Shown: positions 43,001 through 51,325, counted from the first letter of the stretch. The stretch: DNA of 64,000 nt from Mesorhizobium sp. M2E.F.Ca.ET.219.01.1.1 (GCF_004016445.2 NZ_SADT02000002.1:124001-188000); one strand, 5' to 3'. Translations and numbers: made by a program. The notes: a model not told the origin generated them from the sequence alone.

Positions 43001-43364
43001 CGCCGCTGCCGATCGAGATCACCGGATTATCGTTAACGCCAGTGATGGTAAAGGTAAGCGTGCTGCTGCTGGTATTTCCGAGTTGATCGTTAGCCGTATA
43101 GCCGAATCTCTCGGTTACGACCGCTCCCGCGGCCAAGGCCTCGGCCTTCGCCAAGTCGGCTGTGTAGCTGTAGCTTCCATCGGCATAGACCGTAAGGGTC
43201 CCGTAGAGGCCCTGAATGGTAGTCGTCGAGCCCACCAGCTTGGAGGTGTTGCCATACTTGATCCACTTTAACGCGAATGTTCCCGTGTCGTTGGCAAGCA
43301 AGTTACCATTGACCGTGGTATCTTCGAGAAGACTTGCGGTGTCCGCCTTGGCTTTTATTGTCAT
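40011..43364 (-). CDS. Large mosaic surface/secreted protein (VCBS, cadherin-like, DNRLRE, Calx-beta, propeller)
   Basis: This 1117-residue protein starts behind GAGGG with no N-terminal signal peptide, as expected for type I secretion. In order, residues 6-112 and 117-243 are VCBS-type repeats (GTLTVYADGSYSYT, VSDGHGGSATQQINV). Residues 243-535 are three cadherin-like repeats of about 97 residues, each with GVLANDSDAD or a variant and DSFTY. Residues 541-725 resemble DNRLRE (LDTTLDQAKPTTSFG). Residues 728-845 are Calx-beta (FTENTESFSLKLNSANGAFI). Residues 850-1117 form an NHL/SdiA-regulated-like propeller (DPSGLAYDPVSHKLFIADSE). The many Asp-rich loops should bind calcium. It is probably an adhesin or matrix protein exported by the neighbouring system. 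Confidence 0.9.
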   Translation of the reverse strand: MTIKAKADTASLLEDTTVNGNLLANDTGTFALKWIKYGNTSKLVGSTTTIQGLYGTLTVYADGSYSYTADLAKAEALAAGAVVTERFGYTANDQLGNTSSSTLTFTITGVNDNPVISIGSGDSAGANLTETNATLTAAGNLTVTDVDTSDTVSSTVTKAVLTGATGGLVEADVKGLLTLTPATGLAANAGDSHNLGWQFNSGSQAFDFLGQGQVLTIAYTISVSDGHGGSATQQINVAITGTNDAPVASADAYAAEAGVQLNVSVAQGVLATDHDAEGSALHAVLISGPSHGTLHLLDDGSFDYTAAAGYTGPDSFTYEAFDGAAYSAATAVALSVTSGNTPPVAANDSYNVTAGTDFSVVRAGGVLANDSDADGNPLEAVLQTGPANGSLTLDSDGSFIYTAVAGFTGTDSFTYKAFDGTAYSNTATVSLVVSSPNAIPVASDDVYSLNAGSTLTKSAANGVLANDSDADNNVLQAVLLVGPSKGTLALNADGSFTYTPIAGFTGTDSFTYRAFDGHDYSAAASAELTVNAIPTPTTVVFQDGLNGYAATLDTTLDQAKPTTSFGSDIAVSVDKADAGVANAKQALLCFDNLFGSGPGQIPVGATITSATLTLQTNNESASAANGAFYRMLVDWTESATWNSMVGGVQANGVEALSVADVTVGQTAIGPTTVDVTASLRAWATAGTTAAELNAANQGWLISTGSTDAWRFDSSEGSVHPKLAVTYLIGTSSMPVLGISDAAQTEGPGANITFHLSLDHAASQDIPISYSIIDGTATVANDLLGPATGIVTISAGQTSLDLALTLKDDTFTENTESFSLKLNSANGAFIAENTATGTIYDNDPNPVIQASVVAVTDLTTAPFRDVDAAGAGIGDPSGLAYDPVSHKLFIADSEHDERPWFSQTNLFSIGPTGATQGYSLESFTFEPTGLGINPSNGHMYISDDDQLEVFWVDPANPTVKLGSFDTASLGQDDSEDLRFDPTTGHIFELDGHQKLMYELTGDGALVRTINLPSVMHDAEALAYDPTHGIFFVASGLSPNIWEMDQAGDIISTISVLNSPAYTNPITGVAVRPKGLELAPSSDPNDGQQMSLYVADYGVDQVADGRLFEIHLGSDWLLS

Positions 43365-44098
43365 TTACCCTCACCCCTCGGGATTGAAGCCACGCGGTTG
43401 ATAAGTTTAATCCTTATCCGAGCCGGTTTAAAGGCAGCGTGCATCCACCAAAGGAGGTATGGCAATTGGACTGGGGTTTCCGAAACTGTCATCAGCCGAC
43501 CAAGTCATTATTGCAGCTGTAATTTTTGAACCTCTGCAAACTCTACAGGTCCTGCAACTGCCTTTAGCAGCGTTTGTGCAGCCCCCGATGCTCTGTCCTG
43601 CACAGTCGGGAAAACCCTGCACAAGCAGTTGTCGGGGCATGCCGCAACGCCCGCGACTCCACCCGGCTATTCAAGCCGGCGCGGCCTCGTCCGGCCGGCC
43701 GTGAACGTGCGATGCAAATCGTAAGACCCAAGCCGCGCGCTTGAAGATCCAGCAATGGTTGGACCGGCTGAGCATGAATTCGACTGTATGTCGAACGGTG
43801 ACGTCATCCGAACGAGCGACCGTCGCGGTCGGCGATTGCGCATTGTTCCCTACGTGAACCCGACCCACCCACGCAGCTTGCAAAGAGCGAGGCAGACGTA
43901 ATTCAGGCAACGCATCTAAAAGCCGTGGGCACGCGAATTACAAGCATCGCTCCTCCAAAAGAAGTACCTGCAGGCACATCCTCGGGCGTAGCAACAGGTA
44001 TGGATTTATGCACAAAAATTAGCTAAATCTATATTAGGGTCGGCGACAATGTAGACAGGGTGGGTCGGATGTCGACCAACAAAGGCGGCATGTTCAAT
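43365..44098. other. Long gap upstream of the surface-protein gene
   Basis: No convincing gene is visible in 734 bases. The part next to 43364 should hold the surface-protein promoter (minus strand). A plus-strand frame from ATG 43459 has AAAGGAGGT in front, but directly abutting the start and with an unlikely composition, so I rejected it. The right end near 44010-44040 is AT-rich. Confidence 0.4.
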
Positions 44099-44100
44099 TT

Positions 44101-44265
44101 GCTGCTGTTGTGGTTGTGGCCAATGGCACGATCAAGGTCCCGGTGATCCAGTTCAGCGTCCTGCAGGCGTTCGTGCCGCAACCGCTCACCATGAACCTGA
44201 CGGCGACTCTCACCGATGGCGATAACGACACCAAGTAGGACCCGTTCTCGATCACTCTCGCCTGA
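44101..44265 (+). pseudogene. C-terminal fragment of a VCBS/cadherin-type secreted protein
   Basis: The plus strand reads VVVANGTIKVPVIQFSVLQA, then LTMNLTATLTDGDNDTK, a TAG, and DPFSITLA before TGA 44263. TLTDGDxDT followed by xxFSITLA is the closing strand pair of VCBS-type repeats. There is no start or upstream part. It is a leftover of another large substrate gene beside the type I secretion genes. Confidence 0.5.
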
Positions 44266-44329
44266 CGGTGCACTCTCCGCGGCCGGGCACTCGCCCGGGC
44301 CGCCCTGCTCGTAGAACTGGGGGTGGGCA

Positions 44330-44719
44330 ATGGACGCGGTACCGGAAACCTTTGTCGACGCGTTTGGCGAGATCTCGTTGAAGCACGGCATGATCCGTAT
44401 CGAGCTGGTCTCGCTGTCGGGCTCCGAGCCGCGCGTGACGCAGCGGCTGATCACCAGTCTGCAGGCCTTTTCTCAAATGCTGCAGGCGCAGAACGGCATG
44501 CGCGAACAGCTCGAGAAAGCGGGCGTGATCCGGTCACTCCAGCCATCGCCGGTAGCCGAGCCGGGCTCCCAGCCCACGTCTCCCCCGCCAGCGGGGGAGG
44601 AAATGGGCGGAACTGGAGCGACGTTAGTAAGGCTGATGCCGCAACAGGCATGGCCTGCCGCGGCAACGCCCGCGGCGCTGCAGCTGCCGAAGTCGCCAAA
44701 TTTTAGCGACGAGCAATAG
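44330..44719 (+). CDS. Small conserved-looking protein before the type I secretion genes
   Basis: This 129-residue protein starts behind GGGGGTGGG. The N-terminal 65 residues look folded and conserved in style (VPETFVDAFGEISLKHGMIR, LITSLQAFSQMLQAQNGMRE, QLEKAGVI). The C-terminal half is Pro/Ala-rich and probably disordered. I recall similar short proteins next to type I secretion systems in Bradyrhizobium and relatives, but with no known role. It sits 136 bases upstream of the ABC exporter gene and is likely co-transcribed. It could be a substrate-specific accessory factor. Confidence 0.65.
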   Translation: MDAVPETFVDAFGEISLKHGMIRIELVSLSGSEPRVTQRLITSLQAFSQMLQAQNGMREQLEKAGVIRSLQPSPVAEPGSQPTSPPPAGEEMGGTGATLVRLMPQQAWPAAATPAALQLPKSPNFSDEQ

Positions 44720-44855
44720 CCGAAATGCGTCAGTGCCTCATGCCGAACAGAGCTGCTCTCCGCCTTTCATGGCGCGGCGGAAGCACGCCGAGGCCCGTTA
44801 ACGTCACGGCGCCTGTTCACGCGCCGACCAGCCAGCACGCCGCGGAGCGAGAGCT

Positions 44856-47213
44856 ATGAACGATCTCTACGGCGAACTGAATAGCTGGTTGTCCGATGCG
44901 CTCGCCACTGTCGTTGCCGCCGGGCACGGGCCGATCGCCGAGTGGCTCCACAAGCCGAGCCCCCCGGTTCAGTTCCTGCTGTCTACGCTGCTGGTATGGC
45001 TCGTCCTCACCTGGATGACCCGAACGCGCTCCTCCACCCTCCGCGCCGCCAAGGCTGACAATCTGCGCGGTACCGTGGAAGGATCTCCAGTCGAAACAGC
45101 ACTGCAGTGCCTTGTCGCCATCGGGCGGCATTACGGCATCGATCTTTCCCCCGAGCGCATCAAGCACGACTTTGCCCTGAGGCCGGACGACGACATCGAC
45201 CGGCTGCTGCCGAAGATCGCCCGCAGCAGCGGCATGCGCAGCCGCAAATTGAAAGTCGGCTGGGATGATCTCCAACGCCTCGGCGAGGCCTATCCGGCGA
45301 TGGCCCGGCTCACAAACGGCAACAGCGTCATTCTGCTCGGATACAACGAGAACAAGGTTGGGGTCCTCGACCCCCTCGCCGACCGCCTGGCGGTATTGCC
45401 CCTCGACCAGGCGACGTTCTGCAGGAAGTGGACCGGCGAGCTCCTGCTGCTGCGCCGCTCATTCGCGCTGACGGATGAAAGCCGGCCCTTCGGCTTTACC
45501 TGGTTCCTCCCGGAAGTCGTCCGCAATGGGGCGATGTTCCGCGACATCGCGGTCGCGGCGGTCGCGCTGCAAGTACTGGCGCTTGCCCTGCCGATCTTTA
45601 TCCAGATCACCGTCGACAAGGTGCTCGTGCACCAAGCCTATACGACACTCGCAGTGCTCGCCATAGGGGTCAGCGCCGCGGTCGTGTTCGACGCGATTTT
45701 CAACTATCTGCGGCGTATCCTGCTGGTCTACGCCTCGGCGCGGATCGATGTGCGCACCTCGATCCGCACCTTCGCGCGCCTGCTGTCCTTGCCGATCGAT
45801 TTCTTCGAGCGCGCCTCGGCCGGCGTCATCACCAAGCACATGCAGCAGGTCGAGAAGATCCGGGAATTTCTGACCGGCCGCCTCTTCCTGACGTTGCTCG
45901 ACGCCACCTCGCTGCTGGTCATCGTGCCGCTGCTGTTCCTCTACAGCGGTCGCCTCGCCACAATGGTGCTCGGCTTTTCCGCCCTCACCGCTTGTGTGAT
46001 CGGCGGGCTGATCCCGCTCTACCGCCGCAAGTTGCGCGTCCTTTACGAGGCCGAAGGGCAGCGTCAGGCCTATCTCGTCGAGACCATCCACGGCATGGAA
46101 ACGGTCAAGGGCTTGGCGACCGAGCCCTTGCGCCAGCGCGACTGGGACGCCCTCTGCGCCCAGGCCGCCGAGTCGCGGTTCGACGTCGGGCGGATTTCGA
46201 CCTCGGCGCAGGCGGTGATCGGGCTCCTCGAAAAGCTGCTGACGGTCGCGGTCGTCGGCTTCGGCGCCCTGCTGGTCTTCGACAGACAGATAACAATCGG
46301 CGCGCTGATCGCGTTCAACATGCTGTCGGGGCGGGTCACCACGCCGCTCTCACAGATCGTGGGGTTGGTGCAAGGCTACCAGGAGGCCGGACTCTCGGTG
46401 CGAATGCTCGGCAACATCATGAACCGCAGTCCCGAGCGGCCATCGAATGTGCGCGGCCTGCGCCCGCCGATCGCGGGCACCGTCGAGTTCGAACATGTGA
46501 TCTTCCGCTACAGCGAAAGCGCTCCGCCGGCCCTGAACGACGTGTCGCTGACCATCCCGGCCGGTTCGGTTTTCGGCATCGTCGGGCGCAGCGGCTCGGG
46601 CAAGTCGACATTGACGCGGCTGATGCGCGGCACGTACCCGATCCAGCACGGCTCGGTACGGGTCGACGGTCATGAAATTCGCGAGCTAGACCTCCCGCAT
46701 TTGCGCAGCAACGTCGGCGTCGTGATGCAGCAGTGCTTTCTGTTCCGCGGCACCGTACGCGAGAACATCGGGGCGACCAAGCCGGATGCGACCCTGGAGG
46801 AGATCGTCGACGCCGCGACGATGGCGGGCGCCGACGAGTTCATCAAGCTTCTGCCGCAGGGCTACGACACCTTGCTCGAGGAGGGCGGCACCAACCTGTC
46901 GGGCGGCCAGCAGCAGCGCCTATCGATCGCCCGTGCCTTGCTGCGCCAACCGCGCATCCTCATCCTGGACGAGGCGACCTCCGCGCTTGATCCCGAGAGC
47001 GAGGCGATCGTCCAGGCAAACCTTGCCCGCATTGCCGAGGGGCGAACCGTGGTCATGGTTTCGCACCGTCTGTCCTCGCTCGTCGCAGCGGACGCCATTG
47101 TCGTGCTCGATCGCGGCCGGATCGTCGATCACGGGAAACATGGCGAACTTCTGTCCCGCTGCATGACTTACCGACAGCTGTGGAACCAGCAGAACAGGCA
47201 TCTTGCCCGATGA
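44856..47213 (+). CDS. Type I secretion ABC exporter (HlyB-like) with inactive C39-like domain
   Basis: This 785-residue inner-membrane exporter has a short N-terminal hydrophobic extension. Residues 80-205 form a C39-peptidase-like domain without the catalytic cysteine arrangement (ALQCLVAIGRHYGIDLS), then six membrane helices and an ATPase domain. The ATPase has Walker A GRSGSGKSTLTRL near 577, signature LSGGQQQRLSIARAL, Walker B ILILDEATSALD and the switch VSHR. A non-peptidase C39 domain is the feature of HlyB-type transporters that recognise RTX or VCBS substrates without leader cleavage. The stop overlaps the HlyD-like start. The substrate is probably the large mosaic protein encoded on the opposite strand. 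Confidence 0.92.
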   Translation: MNDLYGELNSWLSDALATVVAAGHGPIAEWLHKPSPPVQFLLSTLLVWLVLTWMTRTRSSTLRAAKADNLRGTVEGSPVETALQCLVAIGRHYGIDLSPERIKHDFALRPDDDIDRLLPKIARSSGMRSRKLKVGWDDLQRLGEAYPAMARLTNGNSVILLGYNENKVGVLDPLADRLAVLPLDQATFCRKWTGELLLLRRSFALTDESRPFGFTWFLPEVVRNGAMFRDIAVAAVALQVLALALPIFIQITVDKVLVHQAYTTLAVLAIGVSAAVVFDAIFNYLRRILLVYASARIDVRTSIRTFARLLSLPIDFFERASAGVITKHMQQVEKIREFLTGRLFLTLLDATSLLVIVPLLFLYSGRLATMVLGFSALTACVIGGLIPLYRRKLRVLYEAEGQRQAYLVETIHGMETVKGLATEPLRQRDWDALCAQAAESRFDVGRISTSAQAVIGLLEKLLTVAVVGFGALLVFDRQITIGALIAFNMLSGRVTTPLSQIVGLVQGYQEAGLSVRMLGNIMNRSPERPSNVRGLRPPIAGTVEFEHVIFRYSESAPPALNDVSLTIPAGSVFGIVGRSGSGKSTLTRLMRGTYPIQHGSVRVDGHEIRELDLPHLRSNVGVVMQQCFLFRGTVRENIGATKPDATLEEIVDAATMAGADEFIKLLPQGYDTLLEEGGTNLSGGQQQRLSIARALLRQPRILILDEATSALDPESEAIVQANLARIAEGRTVVMVSHRLSSLVAADAIVVLDRGRIVDHGKHGELLSRCMTYRQLWNQQNRHLAR

Positions 47214-48532
47214 GCACGCTCCTTCCAGCGGTTAGAGACTTTCAAAGCGACGCTCGCAAGATCGACGAGCGACGCGTGCCCTGGGTCGTGGGGGCCACGC
47301 TGTACGTACTTGTCGCGCTCATCATGGTCGCAGGCATCTGGGCGTCGGTGGCCAAGGTCGACCAGATCGTGGTCGCACCAGGCAAGCTGGTGACGACGGC
47401 CTCGACGATTGTGGTGCAGCCACTCGAGATCTCGACCGTGCGCAGCATCGACGCCAAGGTTGGCGGCATCGTGCGGAAAGGTGACGCATTGGCGACCCTC
47501 GACGCCACTTTCAGTGAAGCCGATGCCGACCAATTGCGGGGAAAGGTCGCGAGCCTCGCCGCGCAAATCGAGCGGCTCGAGGCCGAACTCGACGACCGCC
47601 CGTACAAGCCCCAGAACCTGGATGACGAAGCGCGCCTGCAGTCGACGATATGGATCCGGAGGATCGAGGAGAACAAGGCTAAGCTGGCTTCTTACGATCG
47701 GCAGATCCGTAATGTTCAAGCCCAGATGGCGACCAAGAGCGCCGATCGGGAGGCATTGGAGGTACGCCTTGGCGTCGCGAAGGATCTTGAGACGATGCGC
47801 GACGTTCTGCTGAAGAGGGAGGTCGGCTCGAAGGTCGACTATCTGTCTGCCAAAGGTCAGCGGCTGCAGGTCGAGCAGGAAATGCTGCTTGCGGGCAACA
47901 ACATGGCTGAGCTCGAGGAGAATGTGGAACGCTTGAAGGCCGAGGAAGCGGCTTACCTCGCAGAGTTCCGCCAGAAGACCGCCGAGGAACTGGTCCAAGC
48001 GCGCCGCGATCACGATGCCGCGGCGCGGGACCTCGACAAGGCGGTGCGGCGGAAGGCTGTCACGGTGCTAACCGCACCCGCCGACGCGATCGTGCTCGAA
48101 GTGGCGCAGCGCTCTGTTGGCTCGGTCGTGAAAGAAGCTGAGCCGCTCTACACCCTCGTTCCTCTGGGCTCCCCGTTGGAGGCGGAAGTCTCTGTCGAGG
48201 GGCTCGATGTCGGACACGTCGAGCCCGGCAGTGAAGTTCGCCTGAAACTCGAGGCGTGGCCCTTCCAGAAGCACGGTACCCTGTCCGGCAAGGTTCGAAC
48301 CGTCTCGGATGACACCTTCACGCCGGATCCGAAGATTGGTGGGCAGCAGCGTCCTTACTACAAGGCACGGGTGGAGTTGACCGCGACCGACCTGCGTGAT
48401 GTGCCGCGCAGTTTCCGCTTGATCCCCGGCATGGCAGTGACCGCGGAGATCAAGGCCGGCGATCGCACGATCTTGTCATATATCCTCTATCCGCTCCTGC
48501 GTGGTCTCGACGAAAGCATCCGCGAACCCTGA
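47210..48532 (+). CDS. Type I secretion membrane fusion protein (HlyD-like)
   Basis: This 440-residue periplasmic adaptor starts MSTLLPAVRDFQSDARKI at an ATGA overlap. One membrane helix (VGATLYVLVALIMVAGIWAS) is followed by a beta-barrel/lipoyl part (DQIVVAPGKLVTTASTIVVQ), a long coiled coil at about residues 95-280, and the second lipoyl and barrel halves (VTVLTAPADAIVLEVAQRSV). It bridges the ABC exporter to an outer-membrane TolC-type channel, which must be encoded elsewhere. No terminator is obvious after it. Confidence 0.92.
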   Translation: MSTLLPAVRDFQSDARKIDERRVPWVVGATLYVLVALIMVAGIWASVAKVDQIVVAPGKLVTTASTIVVQPLEISTVRSIDAKVGGIVRKGDALATLDATFSEADADQLRGKVASLAAQIERLEAELDDRPYKPQNLDDEARLQSTIWIRRIEENKAKLASYDRQIRNVQAQMATKSADREALEVRLGVAKDLETMRDVLLKREVGSKVDYLSAKGQRLQVEQEMLLAGNNMAELEENVERLKAEEAAYLAEFRQKTAEELVQARRDHDAAARDLDKAVRRKAVTVLTAPADAIVLEVAQRSVGSVVKEAEPLYTLVPLGSPLEAEVSVEGLDVGHVEPGSEVRLKLEAWPFQKHGTLSGKVRTVSDDTFTPDPKIGGQQRPYYKARVELTATDLRDVPRSFRLIPGMAVTAEIKAGDRTILSYILYPLLRGLDESIREP

Positions 48533-48663
48533 GTCACGAAGCTAACGCGAACCGACGTCCGCCGGAGTCGAATTGGCGCGCGCTGCCGTCGCCCGTGGGA
48601 GAAAGACGCGACCCTGGGTCAATATTGAGGTTAACTTTTTGCCATCCGGGGTTAAAAGACGAA

Positions 48664-48980
48664 ATGCCCAGATTTTTCTTCGATCTCTGCGACACTGGAG
48701 ATGTCTATTACGATGCACGCGGGGCCTGCTACTTGGACCCGAAACGGCGAAGGAACGAGCGCTCGAGATGGTTCGCAAACTAGTGGCTGGCCCACCACCC
48801 ACTAACTACCGCAACCTAGTTTCCACAGTCCGGGATTTCGACGGGACTCAAATCATACAACTCAGATTTGAGTTCACCAATCAGGCGATAATGGCAGAGC
48901 AGCGCCAGACCTGGGCGCCTTGCCTTGAGTCGCAGTCGTGCCTGGCTCAATCTTTAACGGACTACAAAATACACCATTAA
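48664..48980 (+). pseudogene. Frameshifted DUF6894-like small protein
   Basis: ATG 48664 begins MPRFFFDLCDTGDVYYDARG, the start of the DUF6894 family (MPRFFF-D-x-D-G). After LDP the similarity continues in another frame as ETAKERALEMVRKLVAG and FDGTQIIQLRFEF. One base seems to be missing near 48740. Such small proteins are common in rhizobia, role unknown. Confidence 0.5.
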
Positions 48981-49027
48981 CGGTGCTCGGTAACGGTTGA
49001 TTCAACCATTGCTAGTATACAGAAGGT

Positions 49028-49075
49028 GGCGGCTTCGACCGTGGCGCGGGGTGTGCTATACGTGCCGAAGCCGCC
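49028..49075. repeat. Long inverted repeat in intergenic sequence
   Basis: GGCGGCTTCG and CGAAGCCGCC are perfect 10-bp arms with a 28-base loop. No T run follows on either strand, so it is not a typical terminator. The surrounding 48981-49528 holds no recognisable gene. Confidence 0.45.
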
Positions 49076-49528
49076 TGCGCGGGCGGGTGGCCCCGCGCTG
49101 TCTCAGAATAGGACAGCGTGGTCTACAATTAGTTAAGGCTAAAATGACGAGGCGGTGATCAGCGCCGATCTTGTGCGTGCCAGCGGGCGAGCGATGGTCA
49201 GATTTGAATGGCTGCCTGTATGTCTCGGGCGGCCCAGCAAGCATGGGTGTGACTTGGATCGCCGCTGGGCCTAACCGGCGTGTTGGCGGCACCGGCTGGA
49301 ACAACAGGATACTCCTGTTCCGGGAGTTGCTGATTCAGCAAAAAGGGGATGCTCCAGAAGCGTTAGCCACCCAGTCGACTGCGGCTGAACGACACTGAGC
49401 GGTCGTCGCTGTGAGGCTGGGTTTGCGAGATCGGAGCAACGCGCTCTGGACAGACGTCCACGGGTACAGTCCGCGACAAATGCGGAGACAATAGCGTGCA
49501 GGCAGCCAAGTGCGACGGATTGGCCGTA

Positions 49529-49813
49529 TCACGCGTAGACGCGTCTGGCCGAGAACTTGCCCGTTTCCGAAACGGGCGGTCGGAACGGTTCGACCTGTCC
49601 GCCGATCTTTTCCAAATACTGCATCAACGCGGTCAGCAGATGATAGAAGATGCTTGCAGGAACTTCGGTCGCCACCGATCTTTCGATCCACAAGCCGACC
49701 GGCGCCGGATCGATATGCCATCTGAAGAGGCGGGCGACGCGAGTTTCGATCTCGGCTTTCGGGTCCGGGCCCGCGAATGCCGTCCAAGGCGGCGGCAGCC
49801 TTGATCGCCTCAC
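49529..49813 (-). CDS. Possible hypothetical gene or fragment
   Basis: This minus-strand frame of up to 94 codons has a plausible protein character: PPPWTAFAGPDPKAEIETRV, then ARLFRWHIDPAPVGLWIERS and IFYHLLTALMQYLEKIGG, with helix-like patterning. The only start is GTG 49813 and there is no good ribosome site. I do not recognise a family. It lies in a stretch full of gene remnants, so it may itself be a leftover. Confidence 0.3.
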   Translation of the reverse strand: MRRSRLPPPWTAFAGPDPKAEIETRVARLFRWHIDPAPVGLWIERSVATEVPASIFYHLLTALMQYLEKIGGQVEPFRPPVSETGKFSARRVYA

Positions 49814-49897
49814 ATTGCTTCGGGAGCCGCAAAGCGTCCCGATGAGCGCATTGGCGCATGGGCAAGCGCGAGCAGCACGCAGGAATGGTCACCAGAA

Positions 49898-50020
49898 ACC
49901 GGCCATCAAGGCTATATCGGCTCGGTGATGGTGCCGATGCTGCTGCGTGCGGGGCATTCGCTCTGCGGCTATGACAGCGACCTCTACCGCCCCTGCACCT
50001 TTGCCTCGGGAGACGAGCAG
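49898..50020 (+). pseudogene. N-terminal fragment of an NDP-sugar epimerase/dehydratase
   Basis: The plus strand reads TGHQGYIGSVMVPMLLRAGH and CGYDSDLYRPCTF. TGxxGYIGSxxVPxLLxxGH is the NAD-binding start of extended SDR sugar epimerases. The match ends after about 40 codons and the rest of the gene is gone. It lies 190 bases from the RfbC-like gene. Confidence 0.55.
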
Positions 50021-50114
50021 GTTGCCAGGAGCGGGTGGGCCTCGTCGACCACGGGTGGTGATGTCCTGCGTGGGCGACGCCGCGGCCCCGGCCTACAAGC
50101 GCAGCCGTCGCGGC

Positions 50115-50180
50115 GAGCAATTCTAGGAATGTGGGAACGGTTTTGCGCCGGGAATTGCGTAGAAACAAGAGTTAGAGCGG
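50115..50180. repeat. Palindromic repeat, family B, copy 1
   Basis: The segment begins GAGCAATTC and continues through GGGAATTGCGTA to TTAGAGCGG. It is a degenerate form of the element at 53887-53954, with the same outer arms GCAATTC and GAATTGC and the same GCGTA-AAACAA tail. Confidence 0.65.
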
Positions 50181-50210
50181 GTTACTGTTTACGTGAAACG
50201 GTGAACCGCA

Positions 50211-50750
50211 CTAGGAACGCAGGTTCTTCAGCAGCGGCCAGTTTAAGTCCCTTTCCGACATTGCGGTCGGCATCAAAGGCCAGTTTATCGAGAAGGCAGG
50301 GTCGTTGTAGCGCAGGCCCGTCGATGCATGCGGCGTGTAGAACTGAGATATCAAGTAGGAGACTTCGGCATCATTCGTGAGGGTCTGAAGTCCATGGGCG
50401 AATCCGGTAGGGATGTAGACCTGACTCATATTCTCGGGAGTGAGCTCGAAGGCGAGCCAATTGTGGTGTGTCGGCGAGCTCGGGCGCAGGTCGACCACGA
50501 CGTCGAAGATCGCGCCGCGGACACAGGAAACCAGCTTCACCTCCGCGTATGGATCCTGCTGATAATGCAAACCGCGCAACGTGCCTCTTTTGACCGAATG
50601 TGACCGGCTGTGCTGGACAAAGCGTGTTGCAAGCCCGCAATCGGCCATCTCCTTTTCGCAGAACAGGCGCGTGAAGGAACCGCGGTCGTCGACAATGGGC
50701 GTTGGCTCGATCAGCCAGACACCGCTCAGCTTCGTCTCTGTGAATCGCAT
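50211..50750 (-). CDS. dTDP-4-dehydrorhamnose 3,5-epimerase-like (RfbC family)
   Basis: This 179-residue cupin starts MRFTETKLSGVWLIEPTPIV and contains the RfbC marks: DDRGSFTRLFC, QHSRSHSVKRGTLRGLHYQ with the catalytic histidine, VVVDLRP and YIPTGFAHGLQTL with the second active-site region. It epimerises C3 and C5 of dTDP-4-keto-6-deoxyglucose or performs a related single epimerisation. Partner genes (rmlA, B, D) are not in the window. Only fragments of sugar genes surround it, so it may be a survivor of an eroded deoxysugar cluster. The open frame extending upstream is probably not part of the protein. Confidence 0.85.
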   Translation of the reverse strand: MRFTETKLSGVWLIEPTPIVDDRGSFTRLFCEKEMADCGLATRFVQHSRSHSVKRGTLRGLHYQQDPYAEVKLVSCVRGAIFDVVVDLRPSSPTHHNWLAFELTPENMSQVYIPTGFAHGLQTLTNDAEVSYLISQFYTPHASTGLRYNDPAFSINWPLMPTAMSERDLNWPLLKNLRS

Positions 50751-51109
50751 GTCGACCTTGGCTTCGAGGTGGCAAAGACAGCCGATCGGATTGTCGATAG
50801 CGCGTGCCTGGGCTGGAAGAGCTACCAAAGCCTTATCGGAACCTCCGATCGCGGTACGCCTGGCCAATCGCACTACCCCTTCGATGGGTTGGCCAGGGCG
50901 ATGGCCCGCGCGGTTTCTCCATAAGGCTTAGGGCGCCCAACGGATTGGCAAGTCGAAATCTGCAACCAGTCATCTAAGTTGTTTTTATCCAACTGGGGAG
51001 ACGCGGCAGGCGCAGGTTCATAGTCAGGCCACCGCGTTTCCTTCTTCAATTCAATCGGGCCGGAGCAGGAAGGAACATTCGCGCGATCGAAGTCGTCCGC
51101 GATCATGAC

Positions 51110-51325
51110 ATGGGGCGCCGGCCGGTCGGCTGCCGGCTCCGCGGACCGCATCTGCGCCACACGCCGGTCGACGGGCTTCTCAGCGAGCACTTCGGGACGC
51201 AGCGCTCCAAGGACTGGTTCGACCGCGAGACCTTCTTCGGGCTTGCCAGGTTGCGCTGTATGGAATGCCGGGCACCGGAGCATTTCGCGGAGGCCTTCAC
51301 GCTCCGAAAAGCCAGAATTTTTTAG
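51110..51325 (+). pseudogene. Possible C-terminal remnant of a PIG-L/LmbE-type deacetylase
   Basis: The frame ends SEHFGTQRSKDWFDRETFFG, LARLRCMECRAPEHFAEAF and TLRKARIF. The pattern W/F-F-x-x-x-x-F-x-x-L-x-R-x-R-G/C-x-E-C-x-x-P-x-x-x-A-E-A-F resembles the end of PIG-L deacetylases that act on amino-sugar intermediates in rhizobial sugar clusters. The catalytic N-terminus is missing. The assignment rests on recalled pattern only. The rest of 50751-51516 shows no other recognisable gene. Confidence 0.3.

Noticed and set aside
43459..43704. 81-codon frame preceded by AAAGGAGGT
   Set aside because: The Shine-Dalgarno directly abuts the ATG, leaving no spacer, and the protein composition is unlike a gene. 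An antisense frame overlaps it equally well.
49335..50168. A 277-codon minus-strand frame
   Set aside because: Arg/Ser/Pro-rich with no motif. It overlaps better candidates, the epimerase fragment on the plus strand and the 49529-49813 frame.
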